From assembly GCF_018619475.1 (NCBI RefSeq), contig NZ_JAHFZG010000006.1, forward strand, positions 62,001 to 126,000: a stretch of 64,000 bases of DNA, in the 5' to 3' direction. This stretch comes from Rhodomicrobium sp. Az07. GTDB taxonomy: Bacteria; Pseudomonadota; Alphaproteobacteria; Rhizobiales; Rhodomicrobiaceae. Shown here piece after piece: positions 21,367-34,201 of the stretch. The stretch's first letter is position 1, and every line of letters starts with the position of its first letter. The notes under the pieces were generated by a model. It had not been told where the DNA came from and searched no databases. It worked only from the letters and a program-made list of their open reading frames with translations. The position numbers were made by a program, and so were the translations under genes.

Positions 21367-24300
21367 CGGCGATCCGCGTCGGCGAAGGCTCGCCCGAGCC
21401 GCTTGGCCTGACGCTCGATGAACGCGGCGCGAACGTTGCCGTTTTCTCCGCGCATGCAACCGCCATCGAGCTTTGCCTGTTCGATGCAACGGGCGAACGC
21501 GAGTTGGAGCGTATTCGCTTGCCCGCTCGCACCGGCGATGTGTGGCACGGCCACGTTGAAGGGATTGCCGCCGGAACGCGCTACGGGCTTCGCGCACACG
21601 GGCCATACGATCCAGCGAGCGGCCATCGCTTCAACCCTGCGAAACTCCTCGTCGATCCTTATGCGCTGGCGCTCGACCGCCCGTTCGAGCTTCATCCCTC
21701 GATGTTCGGCTATCGGCTCGGCACCGACGACCTCACGCGCGACGATGCGGACAGCGCGCCTGCAATGCCGAAGGCTATCGCGCTCGACCTCCCGCATGGT
21801 GCCCGCGATGCGCGCGCCCTCGCCACGAACGGCGCGCCTGCAATCCTCTACGAACTGCACGTCAAGGGCTTCACCAGACGCCACCCGCGCGTGCCGGAAC
21901 CCGTGCGCGGCACCTTCGCCGGGCTTGCCGACTCCGCCGCCATTGAGCACCTCGTGAAGCTCGGCGTGACGGCGGTGGAGCTTCTGCCCGCAGCCGCGTG
22001 GATCGATGAGCGGCACCTCGCGGCAGTGGGCCTCACGAATTATTGGGGCTATAACCCCGTCGCCTTCATGGCCCCGGACCCGCGCCTTGCGCCCGGCGGC
22101 TGGGCCGAGGTGCGTGCCGCCACCGACGCGCTGCACGCGGCGGGCATCGAGATAATCGTGGATGTGGTCTTCAACCATACGGGCGAGGGCGACGAACTCG
22201 GCCCCACGGTCAGCTTTCGCGGCCTCGATAACGCCACCTACTATCGCCTTCGCGCCGACGATGCGCGCTTCTACGTGAACGACGCGGGGTGCGGCAACAT
22301 CCTCGCCGCCGACCGTCCCGCCGTGCTGCGCCTTATCATGGACAGCCTGCGCGCCTGGGCGACGCTCGGCGGCGTGGACGGCTTCCGCTTCGACCTCGCG
22401 ACGACGCTCGCCCGCCGCGAAACGGGCTTCGACGCCCACGCGCCGCTGCTCGCGGCCGTCGCGCAAGATCCGCTCCTGCGCAGCCTTCGCCTCATCGCGG
22501 AGCCGTGGGACATCGGTCCGGGAGGCTATCAGGTCGGCGCTTTCCCCGCGAATTGGGGCGAGTGGAACGACAGGTTCCGCGACGGCGCGCGCCGCTTCTG
22601 GCGCGGCGACAGCGGACTCGCTTCGGAAATGGCGACACGGTTTTCCGGCTCGCAGGATATTTTCGGCAGGCGCCGCCCGTCCGCGAGCGTGAATTTTGTG
22701 GTCGCGCATGATGGCTTCACGCTGGCCGATCTCGTCGCGCATGAGCGCAAGCACAACGCGGCCAACGGCGAAGAGAACCGCGACGGCACGAACGACAATC
22801 TCTCCTGGAACAATGGCGCCGAGGGCACGACCGACGATTCGGCCATCCTAGCGGCGCGGCGGCGCGACGAACGCGCGCTTCTCGCGACGCTGCTCTTTGC
22901 ACGCGGCACGCCGATGCTCGTCATGGGCGCGGAAACCGGGCAGACGCAGCACGGCAACAACAACGCCTACGCGCAGGACAATGAAACGGCGTGGCTCGAC
23001 TGGGCCAAGGCGGACGCGGTGCTGACCGCGTTCGCCGCGCGCGCGATTGCACTGCGGAAAGCGCATCCGGCGCTCTGGCGCGACCGTTTCCTTTCCGGCG
23101 AACCGCAGGATGCGAGCGGTTTCCCCGATGTGCAATGGCTGTCGCCGTCCGGCGCGCCGATGCAGGCGGAGGACTGGACGCGCGGCGATCTTCACACCGT
23201 GATCGCTGCGCTTTACGCGCCTGAGGCGGAGGGCCGCGCGGCGGATCGCGTGCTGGTCGCGCTTCATGCCGGGCGGGACGCGGTGCGGATTGCGCTGCCG
23301 GAGCCGCGCGAGGGCTTCGCGTGGCGCACCGTGCTCAACAGTTCGGACGAAACCGGCGAGCCGCGAAGCGCATCGACGGATGGGCTGGCCGAAATCGCGC
23401 CGCGCTCGGTTCTCGTGCTGGCGGAGGTCACAGGCGCGAGCGGCGGCGGGATGCGCCGCAGCGCCGAGCCGGGGCTTCTCGACCGCCTCGCGCAGGCGGC
23501 GGGCATCGCGCCGGACTGGTACGACATCAAAGGCGAGCGCCATGTCGTGCCGGACGAAACGAAGCGCGCGCTGCTCTCCGACATGGGCTTTCCCGCCGAA
23601 ACGGGCGGCGAGGCGCGGGCGAGCCTTGGCCGCCTTTCCGATGAGCGCTTTCGCCGCAAGCTGCCGTTTTCGGCGGTCGCGCGGGAAGGCGAGGCGGCGA
23701 CGCTTTGCATCGCGGTCGACGACCGCCGCGCGCCTCGTTGGCTCATCGCCCGGCGCGAAGACGGCGGCGAAGACGCCGTCGCGCTTGCGGAAACCACCTC
23801 CGAAACAATCACCGCGCCGGACGGCCGCCGCATCGACACGATCCGCGCGCCCCTGCCCCCGCTTGCGCCCGGCCGCTACACGCTGCGCCTCGAAACGCAT
23901 CCCGACGCCGCCTGCCGCCTCACGATCGCGCCGCGCCGCTGCTATCTGCCCGAGCGGCTCCGCGACGGCGGAAAGGCGACCGGCCTCGCCGCGCAGCTCT
24001 ATTCGCTCCGGCGCGACGGCGATCAAGGCATCGGCGATTTCACGACGCTTGGCCGGATCGCCGAAGAAACCGCGCGCGCGGGCTACGCCACGCTCGGGTT
24101 GAACCCGATGCACGCTCTGTTTCCGGGCGACCGCGAATGCGCCAGCCCATATTACCCGTCCGACCGGCGCTTCCTCGACCCGCTTTATATCGATGTTTCG
24201 GCGCTCGGCGGCCCGCGCGTGCGCGCTGCCTTCGCGGAGCACGCCGCCGCGTTTGCTGTGCTTTCAGCCACGCCGACCGTGGATTACGCGAGCGTCTGGC

Positions 24301-25538
24301 ATGCCAAGCGCGCCGTTCTCGAAGCGGCGTTCGCGGACTTCGAGGCGGCGCCTGACAAGACAGGCTTCAATGCCTTCGTGGCAGCGGGCGGCACGTCGCT
24401 TGCGGGCTTCGCGCTGTTCGAGGTCATCGGCGAGACACGCCCCGGCGAGCCGTGGCCCGCATGGCCCGACGCGCTTCGCAACCGCGATCCGTCCGCGCTC
24501 GCGTCCTTCGCGGCGGAGCATGCGCCGCGCCTTCGCTTTCATCAGTGGATGCAATGGATTGCTGAAACGCAGCTCGATGGCGCCGCCAGTGACGGGCGCG
24601 AAGCCGGGCTGTGGCTCGGCTTCTATCGCGACCTCGCCGTGGGCGCGGCGCCCGACGGCGGGGAAGCCTGGGCGAACGCGGATCAGATGCTGAAGCGCGC
24701 CGCCATTGGCGCGCCGCCCGATCCGTTGGCCGAAGGCGGCCAGAACTGGGGGCTTCGGCCGCCGAACCCGCTCGCATGGACGCGCAACGGCTATGATTTG
24801 TTTCGCGGCGTCATCGCGGCGAACATGCGCCACGCGGGCGCGCTTCGCATCGACCACGCGATGGGCCTTGCGCGGCTTTTCGTGATCCCCGAAGGCGCGA
24901 GCGGGCGCGACGGGGCGTATATCGGCTTTCCGGTCGACGACCTCATCGGCGAACTCGCGCTCGAAAGCCAGCGCGCGCGCTGCGTCGTCATCGGCGAAGA
25001 CCTCGGCACCGTGCCATGGGACTTCCGCGAGACGATGGAAGCGGCGGACGTGTTGAGCTACCGCGTCTTCTGGTTCGAGCGCGACGGCGACGGTTTCGCC
25101 GCGCCCCGCACCTATCCGGAGAAGTCTCTTGCCTGCCTCTCGACGCACGATTTGCCGACGCTGAAAGGCTGGTGGGAGGGCGTGGACATCCGCGAGAAGG
25201 AAGCGCTCGGCCTGATAGCGCCGGACGAGGCGACGGCAGCCCGCGACCGCCGGGCCACCGACAAGGCCGCGCTGATCGCGCTTCTAGCGGCGGAAGGTAT
25301 CGCGTTCGATGGATCGCCGGACGCGCCTTTCGATCCCGCTCTGACGGAAGCCGCGCATCGCCTGCTCGGCGCCGCGTCGTCGCTCATCGCCATCGAGCAG
25401 ATCGACGACCTTGCGGGCGAGACGACCGCCGTCAACCTCCCCGGCACCGACCGCGAGCGCCCGAACTGGCGGCGCAAGCTCGCCGCCATGCCCGCGCTCG
25501 CCAAGCGGACACTCGCGCCAAACGTGACAAGGCCATGA
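21363..25538 (+). CDS. glgX-malQ: Fused glycogen debranching enzyme GlgX and 4-alpha-glucanotransferase MalQ
   Basis: A single 1391-residue protein joining two glycogen enzymes. Residues 1 to about 690 are GlgX (isoamylase-type GH13): CBM48 start, [28 protein letters not shown] (nucleophile Asp), [16 protein letters not shown] (acid Glu) and [13 protein letters not shown]. Residues about 700-1391 are MalQ (GH77): [32 protein letters not shown] (nucleophile), [14 protein letters not shown] (acid) and [12 protein letters not shown]. All expected catalytic motifs are present in both halves. The start is GTG 21363, overlapping the glgA stop. The frame is unbroken across the junction, so it is a true fusion. 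Confidence 0.94.
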   Translation: MTAIRVGEGSPEPLGLTLDERGANVAVFSAHATAIELCLFDATGERELERIRLPARTGDVWHGHVEGIAAGTRYGLRAHGPYDPASGHRFNPAKLLVDPYALALDRPFELHPSMFGYRLGTDDLTRDDADSAPAMPKAIALDLPHGARDARALATNGAPAILYELHVKGFTRRHPRVPEPVRGTFAGLADSAAIEHLVKLGVTAVELLPAAAWIDERHLAAVGLTNYWGYNPVAFMAPDPRLAPGGWAEVRAATDALHAAGIEIIVDVVFNHTGEGDELGPTVSFRGLDNATYYRLRADDARFYVNDAGCGNILAADRPAVLRLIMDSLRAWATLGGVDGFRFDLATTLARRETGFDAHAPLLAAVAQDPLLRSLRLIAEPWDIGPGGYQVGAFPANWGEWNDRFRDGARRFWRGDSGLASEMATRFSGSQDIFGRRRPSASVNFVVAHDGFTLADLVAHERKHNAANGEENRDGTNDNLSWNNGAEGTTDDSAILAARRRDERALLATLLFARGTPMLVMGAETGQTQHGNNNAYAQDNETAWLDWAKADAVLTAFAARAIALRKAHPALWRDRFLSGEPQDASGFPDVQWLSPSGAPMQAEDWTRGDLHTVIAALYAPEAEGRAADRVLVALHAGRDAVRIALPEPREGFAWRTVLNSSDETGEPRSASTDGLAEIAPRSVLVLAEVTGASGGGMRRSAEPGLLDRLAQAAGIAPDWYDIKGERHVVPDETKRALLSDMGFPAETGGEARASLGRLSDERFRRKLPFSAVAREGEAATLCIAVDDRRAPRWLIARREDGGEDAVALAETTSETITAPDGRRIDTIRAPLPPLAPGRYTLRLETHPDAACRLTIAPRRCYLPERLRDGGKATGLAAQLYSLRRDGDQGIGDFTTLGRIAEETARAGYATLGLNPMHALFPGDRECASPYYPSDRRFLDPLYIDVSALGGPRVRAAFAEHAAAFAVLSATPTVDYASVWHAKRAVLEAAFADFEAAPDKTGFNAFVAAGGTSLAGFALFEVIGETRPGEPWPAWPDALRNRDPSALASFAAEHAPRLRFHQWMQWIAETQLDGAASDGREAGLWLGFYRDLAVGAAPDGGEAWANADQMLKRAAIGAPPDPLAEGGQNWGLRPPNPLAWTRNGYDLFRGVIAANMRHAGALRIDHAMGLARLFVIPEGASGRDGAYIGFPVDDLIGELALESQRARCVVIGEDLGTVPWDFRETMEAADVLSYRVFWFERDGDGFAAPRTYPEKSLACLSTHDLPTLKGWWEGVDIREKEALGLIAPDEATAARDRRATDKAALIALLAAEGIAFDGSPDAPFDPALTEAAHRLLGAASSLIAIEQIDDLAGETTAVNLPGTDRERPNWRRKLAAMPALAKRTLAPNVTRP

Positions 25539-25551
25539 CAGCGCCGCTGTC
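25537..25551 (+). terminator. Hairpin at the end of the glycogen operon
   Basis: GACAGCG-C-CGCTGTC, a perfect 7-bp stem beginning inside the glgX-malQ stop codon. No T-run follows, so it may be an RNA-stabilising hairpin rather than an intrinsic terminator. Confidence 0.4.
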
Positions 25552-25615
25552 GCCGATCCAGACTGTGCGGTGACTTTTACGTTATCGCGACACCCGAACC
25601 AATTGCTTCAGACGA

Positions 25616-25636
25616 GTAGCAAGAATAGTTTGCTAC
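25616..25636. promoter_or_regulatory. Inverted repeat upstream of oleate hydratase
   Basis: GTAGCAA-N7-TTGCTAC, perfect 7-bp arms, 42 bases upstream of the chosen start. Size and position suit an operator for a dimeric repressor, but no regulator gene is adjacent. Seen directly; function inferred. Confidence 0.4.
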
Positions 25637-25678
25637 ATTCGCAATCGACACGCGATTTGCGAGATTTGGAGCTTGGCC

Positions 25679-27289
25679 TTGAGCATAGAACCGCAAACGG
25701 AAAAGTCCGACTTTCCCAATCCCCATGAGGCCCGTTTTCATCTCATCGGGGCGGGCATCTCCTCTCTCGCGGCAGCGGCCTTTCTCATACGCGACGGCAA
25801 GATCGCCGGACGCAACATCACCATCTATGGCGACCAGCCGAGGCCCGGCGGCAGCCTCGATCAGGCGGGCTCGGTCGAGACGGGCTATGTGGCGCGCGGG
25901 AGCCGCGTGCTCGAACCGCATTATGTCTGTACGTTCGATCTGTTCTCGACCATTCCCGCGCTCGACGGCTCGCGCTCGGTCACGCAGGACATTTTCGCCT
26001 GCAACGAGGCGTTGAAGACGAACGCGCGTGCCCGTATCGTGCGCGGCGGCCAGAAAGTTGAATCGCCGGAATTCGGCCTCAGCGAAGATCATCGGCTTGG
26101 CATCATCAACATCGCGTTGAGCCCCGAAAGCGTTCTCGGATCGAGCGCGGTCAAGGATCATTTCGACGAGGCGTTCTTCTCGACGGGCTTCTGGACGCTG
26201 TGGGCCACAACCTTCGCGTTCCAGCCCTGGCACAGCGCGGTTGAGATGAAGCGCTATCTGATGCGCTTCGTGCATATGATGCCTGGCTTCAGCCGCCTTC
26301 AGGGCTTCATGCGCACGCCCTACAATCAGTATGACACCATGGTGCGGCCGCTCGCGCGCTGGCTCGAACAACGCGGCGTGCGTTACAAGACGGGCGCGGC
26401 CGTCACCGACATCCGCTTCGAGCGCATCGAGGACGCGCAACGCCCCGCCGCCCTCATTCTCGAAAAAGACGGCGTGGCCGAGGAAATCAGGCTCGACTCG
26501 AACGACTACACCATCGTTACGCTCGGCTCGATGATCGACTCCGCGTCCACCGGCGCTATGGACAGGGCTGCACCGTTCGAGCCGAACCGGCGTGGCGCGG
26601 CGTGGCGACTGTGGGAAAAGATCGCCGAGGGCCGCGCGGAATTCGGCAAGCCGTCGGCGTTCGACAACCGCGTCGACGAGGCGAAATGGGTGTCCTTCAC
26701 AGGCACGATGCGCGATCCGGCCTTTTTCCGGCTGGTCAAGGACTTCACCGGCAACGTGCCGGGCGAAGGCGGGCTCATCACCTTCGCCGACTCCGGCTGG
26801 CTGCTTTCGATCACGCTCCCGCAGCAGCCGCATTTCATCGGCCAGCCCCACGATGTGGAGGTGTTTTGGGGCTACGGGCTTACCGTCGACCGCCCGGGCA
26901 ATTTCGTGAGGAAGCCCATGGCGGCGTGTACGGGCCGCGAAATCATGATGGAGGTGCTGGGCCACCTCAGGGCCGAGAACAAGGCCGCGCAGGTTCTCGA
27001 CAACGCCATCGTCATCCCCCGCGCGATGCCCTACATCATGTCGGAATTCCTGACGCGCGCGCCGGGAGACCGGCCGCATGTAATGCCGAAAGGCTGGTGG
27101 AACCTCGCCTTCGCGGGGCAGTTCTGCGAGCTTTCCGACGATACCGTGTTCACGGTGGAATATTCGGTGCGCTCGGCGCAGACGGCGGTCTACTCGCTGC
27201 TTCAACTCGATAAGGCACCGCCGCCCGTCTACAAGGGCCACCATAATCCGGTCGTGCTCTACAGGGCGTTCATGGCGCTGATGACCTGA
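25679..27289 (+). CDS. ohyA: Oleate hydratase (MCRA family)
   Basis: FAD-containing fatty-acid hydratase that adds water across the cis-9 double bond of oleic and linoleic acids, usually to detoxify or modify free unsaturated fatty acids. It has 536 residues. The N-terminal dinucleotide fold is HLIGAGISSLAAAAFLIRDG; other family blocks are GSLDQAG, ARGSRVLEPHYVCTFDLFSTIP, FWTLWATTFAFQPWHSAVEMKRYLMRF, YNQYDTMVRPLARWLEQRGV and the C-terminal EYSVRSAQTAVYSLL. Start: TTG 25679 is 7 bases after GGAG and is preferred to TTG 25673. It stands alone between the glycogen and ATP synthase operons. Confidence 0.9.
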   Translation: MSIEPQTEKSDFPNPHEARFHLIGAGISSLAAAAFLIRDGKIAGRNITIYGDQPRPGGSLDQAGSVETGYVARGSRVLEPHYVCTFDLFSTIPALDGSRSVTQDIFACNEALKTNARARIVRGGQKVESPEFGLSEDHRLGIINIALSPESVLGSSAVKDHFDEAFFSTGFWTLWATTFAFQPWHSAVEMKRYLMRFVHMMPGFSRLQGFMRTPYNQYDTMVRPLARWLEQRGVRYKTGAAVTDIRFERIEDAQRPAALILEKDGVAEEIRLDSNDYTIVTLGSMIDSASTGAMDRAAPFEPNRRGAAWRLWEKIAEGRAEFGKPSAFDNRVDEAKWVSFTGTMRDPAFFRLVKDFTGNVPGEGGLITFADSGWLLSITLPQQPHFIGQPHDVEVFWGYGLTVDRPGNFVRKPMAACTGREIMMEVLGHLRAENKAAQVLDNAIVIPRAMPYIMSEFLTRAPGDRPHVMPKGWWNLAFAGQFCELSDDTVFTVEYSVRSAQTAVYSLLQLDKAPPPVYKGHHNPVVLYRAFMALMT

Positions 27290-27613
27290 ACGTAGATCGC
27301 TTCCGACGAGATCTCGCCGCAATATCCACGCTCTTGTCTGGATAGATGCCGAATGCTGCCCAACCGAAGCGCGGCTTGCTTTCCTTGCAAAGGGGCTTGC
27401 CGCTTCTCGTCGGGCTGAAGGCGCGCGCCATCGATGAGGAGAGACATGCGCGGAACCAGCCGCCATTTCGACATCGCGACCGAGCGTGCAATGCTGACCG
27501 ATGAAGCAGCTTTCCCCGATGGCTACGGCGCGATAAAAAGCGGCGCTTGCGCCGGAGCCAGGAGAAGGGTGCGCTCGACGACGCGTCGCCGAACGAGTTT
27601 GAACCCGCCTTCG
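27290..27613. other. Gap between oleate hydratase and atpC (324 bp)
   Basis: Apart from the atp terminator at 27534-27554, I see only short overlapping open frames on both strands (for example near 27259-27491 on the minus strand) with no recognisable product. A 10-nt palindrome CGAGATCTCG lies near 27306. Confidence 0.5.
27534..27554 (-). terminator. Rho-independent terminator of the atp operon
   Basis: On the minus strand CGGCGC-AA-GCGCCG is followed by CTTTTTATC: a perfect 6-bp GC stem and a T-run, 59 bases after the atpC stop. Confidence 0.85.
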
Positions 27614-28015
27614 TTAAAGAGCGAGCCGAATCTTCAAGGTCTGCAAACGTTCGAGCCGATCCCAGGACGAGATCTTGCGGGCATCGTCTTTCGCGTCGTC
27701 GAGCGCTTGTTGAGCCTGCGCGATTTCATCCGTCAGAACAGCGCCGGTGAGTTCTTCGAGCGGAATGGCGTATTCGGCCAGCACCGTCGTCTTGTCCGGC
27801 CCGACATCGGCGAACCCGCCGCGCAGAAAGAACTGCTTCTCGCCGTCCTTCGCGCGTGTCGTCAGGATGCCCGGGCGCAACTTGAGGATCAGAAGACCAC
27901 GTCCCGCCTGCGCTGCAAGGTCGCCTTCCTGGCCCGGAAGCACAGCCTCCGAGACGTCGGCGGATAAAAGCCGCTTATCCGGCGCAATAAGTTCGAAGTA
28001 AATAGTCTCGGCCAT
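27614..28015 (-). CDS. atpC: F1F0 ATP synthase epsilon subunit
   Basis: Central-stalk subunit that couples rotation to catalysis and can inhibit ATP hydrolysis. It has 133 residues: an N-terminal beta sandwich (FELIAPDKRLLSADVSEAVLPGQEGDL, FFLRGGFADVGPDKTTVLAEYA) and a C-terminal helical hairpin (DEIAQAQQALDDAKDDA). Last gene of atpHAGDC. It is separated from atpD by 209 bases carrying palindromic repeats, which is unusually far for this gene pair. Confidence 0.96.
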   Translation of the reverse strand: MAETIYFELIAPDKRLLSADVSEAVLPGQEGDLAAQAGRGLLILKLRPGILTTRAKDGEKQFFLRGGFADVGPDKTTVLAEYAIPLEELTGAVLTDEIAQAQQALDDAKDDARKISSWDRLERLQTLKIRLAL

Positions 28016-28122
28016 CTCGGGTCCGTTCTCCGGCGCTGAACCGTGAAAATCCGCAGGCCACCCTCACTCGCGCGTCCAAGCGCGGGGCGAAAGCGGCCGT
28101 TACCGTTTACCTGGAGCCGGAT

Positions 28123-28224
28123 CCGATCAGGTTGCCCCAACCTGATCGGTGAATCCGTCTCTAAACCTCAGAAAAGAGACCGTTTTACCGATCTGATCGC
28201 GATTCAATCAGATCGGAACGGGCT

Positions 28225-28227
<3 letters not shown>
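28123..28227. repeat. Palindromic intergenic repeat element R1 (between atpD and atpC)
   Basis: Two hairpins: a perfect 12-bp stem with CCC loop (28123-28149) and a 10-bp stem with 9-nt loop (28188-28216), with a smaller GTCTCT/AGAGAC stem between. Bases 28184-28227 match 42340-42383 in inverse orientation with 2 mismatches in 44. The outer end coincides with the atpD stop codon (TAG). It belongs to an interspersed repeat family also present near 42.3 and 49.1 kb. Confidence 0.85.
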
Positions 28228-29976
<1,749 letters not shown>

Positions 29977-30837
29977 CTAGACCGCCTCCGCTCCCGAGAT
30001 GATTTCGATCAGTTCCTTCGTGATCATCGCCTGACGCGCGCGGTTATACTCAAGCGTATAGCGGCTCACCATATCGCCTGCGTTGCGCGTTGCATTATCC
30101 ATCGCGGTCATCTGCGACGCGTAGAAGCCCGCATTATTCTCCAGCAGCGCACTGAAGATCTTGGTTGCGAGCGCGCGCGGCACGAGATCGAGCAGGATTT
30201 CGGCCTCGTCCGGCTCGAACTCGTAGTCGCCTTCGGAGGCAGGGAGTTCTACCGGAAGAAGCGGGCTCGCCGTGGGCTTCTGCGTGATGATATTCTGAAA
30301 CTTCGAGAAGAAGAGAGTGGCGACGTCGAATTCGCCCGCCTCGAACCGCTTGACGACGCGCTGCGCGATATCGATCGCATGAACGTAGCCGATCTGGCGC
30401 ACGCCGCGCAGGTCGACATGGTCGATCATCAGCTTGCCGAAATCGCGCCGGAGCACGTCAGCGCCTTTTCGGCCGATGGTGACGATCTTGACTGTCTTGC
30501 CTTCGGCAAGGAGCACTCGCACGTGATCGCGTGCAAGTCGCGCGATATTCGAGTTGAACGCGCCCGCGAGCCCGCGCTCGCCGGTGGCGACCACGAGCAG
30601 ATGCGTTTGCGTCTTGCCGGTTCCCTCCAACAGCAGTTGCAGGGGGCCGGTCGGCATGGCCTTGCCCGCGAACTTTCCGAGGATCTTGTCCAGACCCTCG
30701 GCGTAGGGGCGAGCCGCTTCGGCCTGGTCCTGAGCACGACGCAATTTCGCTGCGGCCACCATCTGCATGGCCTTCGTGATCTTGCGCGTGGCCTTAACCG
30801 ACGCGATGCGGCCTCTTAGGTCTTTCAGGCTCGCCAT
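29977..30837 (-). CDS. atpG: F1F0 ATP synthase gamma subunit
   Basis: Rotating shaft of F1. It has 286 residues: the N-terminal helix [34 protein letters not shown] and the C-terminal helix with [41 protein letters not shown] are the conserved coiled-coil halves. It follows atpA by 21 bases. Confidence 0.97.
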   Translation of the reverse strand: MASLKDLRGRIASVKATRKITKAMQMVAAAKLRRAQDQAEAARPYAEGLDKILGKFAGKAMPTGPLQLLLEGTGKTQTHLLVVATGERGLAGAFNSNIARLARDHVRVLLAEGKTVKIVTIGRKGADVLRRDFGKLMIDHVDLRGVRQIGYVHAIDIAQRVVKRFEAGEFDVATLFFSKFQNIITQKPTASPLLPVELPASEGDYEFEPDEAEILLDLVPRALATKIFSALLENNAGFYASQMTAMDNATRNAGDMVSRYTLEYNRARQAMITKELIEIISGAEAV

Positions 30838-30858
30838 GAGTGTCTCCGCTAAACCCGA

Positions 30859-32399
<1,541 letters not shown>

Positions 32400-32400
<1 letters not shown>

Positions 32401-32957
32401 CAGCTGGCCTCTTTCATCGCCTTTTCGAGGTTTTTCAATTTTGTACGCAGGGACGTGTCGATCATCCGGCTGCCGACGCGGACCACAAGGCCGCCCAGCA
32501 GCTTCGAATCGACGATCGCCGCAAGTTTCGGCGTCTTGCCGAGCTTCTGCCGAAGCGTGTCGACCAGATCCTGCGTCTGGGCTTCGCTCAACGGCACGGC
32601 CGAAATGACTTCGGCCTCGACCTCGCCACGTTCATTGGCAGCACGTGAGCGAAAAGCCGCGATCACGCTCTCGGCAGCGAAGAGCCGCCGGTTCTTCGCG
32701 AGAACGATAAGGAAATCGCGCGCGAGCCCGTCGATCCCCGCCGCCTTGAGCACGGACGAGAGTCCTTTTTCCTGCTCGGCGATAGAGAACGTCGGGTTCA
32801 GCACGAGGCGACGAAGATCGTCGCTTTCGCGCAGCATTTTCTGGAAGATTTCGAGCGAAGCTTCGACGCTGCCGATCGCGTTATCCGCGCGGGCGAGATC
32901 AAAAAGCGCTCCAGCGTAACGTTCAGCTACCGTCGATCCTGCGATGGTCCGCGCCAA
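32400..32957 (-). CDS. atpH: F1F0 ATP synthase delta subunit
   Basis: Stator subunit joining F1 alpha to the peripheral stalk. About 185 residues: [18 protein letters not shown] at the N-terminus and [24 protein letters not shown] at the C-terminus. No ATG is available; TTG 32957 has GGAGAG 6 bases upstream and gives the usual family length, while TTG 32978 would add 7 residues. First gene of atpHAGDC. The F0 genes are not in the window, which is usual for alphaproteobacteria. Confidence 0.94.
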
Positions 32958-33149
32958 GACGTGCTCTCCAACAGTCAAAGAGCAGCCGTACGCGATGAGC
33001 GTCGATGCATGCCCTGAAATCGGTGATTTAAATGTCCGGATTTGAAGCCCGGCTTATGCCTGAGGCGCTTCTAGCATAGACCCTTCACGCATTGCAACCC
33101 GGTGCAGCGAATTGAATGATCGTTTTTCGCCTTTGCGAAAGATCGTTCT

Positions 33150-33650
33150 TCATGGACCGAGAAGTTCAGCAAATTCAGCGAAAACCGCTTCGTAGGCCGC
33201 ACGCTTGAAGCCCACGATCTCATCCACGACTTCGGCGGGCGTGGCCCACCGCCAGGAATCGAACTCCGGCTTGTGGCCGTCGAGCTTGAGGTTCATCTCG
33301 GAGTCGTGGCCCGTGAACTGCATCGCGTACCATTTCTGCTGCTGTCCCCGATACTTACCCTTGAGGGCCTTGCCGACAGAATCGGGCGGCAGGTCGTAAT
33401 AGATCCAGTCCCGCGATTCCGCGAGGATCGAGACGCTCGTCACGCCCGTTTCCTCATACAGTTCGCGCAACGCCGCCGCCCTCGGGTCTTCGCCCTTGTC
33501 GATCCCCCCCTGCGGCATCTGCCAGCGCCGATTCGCCTCACCCGAAGCGAAGTCCTTCGTGCGGTGACCGATCCAGACGCGCCGTTCCGCGTTCAGAAGC
33601 ACGATCCCGGCACAGAGCCGATAAGGGAGAATGGATTGTTGTATGAGCAT
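33150..33650 (-). CDS. rppH: RNA pyrophosphohydrolase (Nudix)
   Basis: Removes pyrophosphate from 5'-triphosphorylated RNA, priming decay; alphaproteobacterial members are also named (di)nucleoside polyphosphate hydrolases. It has 166 residues with the complete Nudix box GGIDKGEDPRAAALRELYEETGV near residue 48. YRLCAGIVLLN and WQMPQGG are typical of RppH. It lies downstream of the ctpA-envC block on the same strand, the usual neighbourhood in this group. Confidence 0.94.
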   Translation of the reverse strand: MLIQQSILPYRLCAGIVLLNAERRVWIGHRTKDFASGEANRRWQMPQGGIDKGEDPRAAALRELYEETGVTSVSILAESRDWIYYDLPPDSVGKALKGKYRGQQQKWYAMQFTGHDSEMNLKLDGHKPEFDSWRWATPAEVVDEIVGFKRAAYEAVFAEFAELLGP

Positions 33651-33810
33651 CGCGGTTTTTTTCCTTATGATGCTGCGAGGGGCTTCGTCGCTTTTGAACC
33701 GCGAATAGCGGCGTTCTCCAGTGCAAGGCGGTTTACTTCTGTCGATGCGCTTCTAGCGCGCCAACGTTGCCGTCTCTCGGGGTTGGCTGAAGCCTTCGGG
33801 ATCGGCGCTT

Positions 33811-34110
33811 CTATCGCGGCGCTTCCGATGCCGCGCCGGACGAGTAATCGAGTTGAACGGGAGGACGGTCCGGCAGAGCCGGCGCGGTTCCAGCTTCAGC
33901 GCGCCCATCCGCCGCAGGCTCGGAGTCGGCTCCCTCGGGCGATACGGCCTCGACCTTTGGCAGAGTGACCGGGCGAGGCATGTGACGCGTGTCGATCGGA
34001 ATCACCAGACTGAGATCGTATTCATGCCCGGGATCGGACGAGGCGAACCACGCGATTGCACCTCCGAAGAACGCAAAGAACAGCCCGGCGACGATCAAAA
34101 GCGTTTTCAT
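33811..34110 (-). CDS. Small membrane-anchored hypothetical protein between ctpA and rppH
   Basis: A 99-residue protein with a single N-terminal hydrophobic helix (MKTLLIVAGLFFAFFGGAIAWF) and a short Pro/Ala/Glu-rich tail; probably a periplasmic-facing anchor. I do not recognise a domain. Many relatives carry a divergent polysaccharide deacetylase, itself with an N-terminal anchor and Pro-rich linker, between ctpA and rppH. This gene occupies that slot but lacks any catalytic domain. Whether it is a shortened relic or an unrelated gene cannot be decided by eye. Confidence 0.65.
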   Translation of the reverse strand: MKTLLIVAGLFFAFFGGAIAWFASSDPGHEYDLSLVIPIDTRHMPRPVTLPKVEAVSPEGADSEPAADGRAEAGTAPALPDRPPVQLDYSSGAASEAPR

Positions 34111-34201
34111 GGAGCATCCCTGTGCTTTGACAAAAAGCAAAAAGGCTCACGCTCTCGCATGAACCCTTTCACTATAGGATCGCGATCACAACTGCGGAAG
34201 T

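Noticed and set aside
27259-27491. Possible transposase remnant after oleate hydratase
   Set aside because: Short frames with no conserved transposase motif and no flanking inverted repeats.
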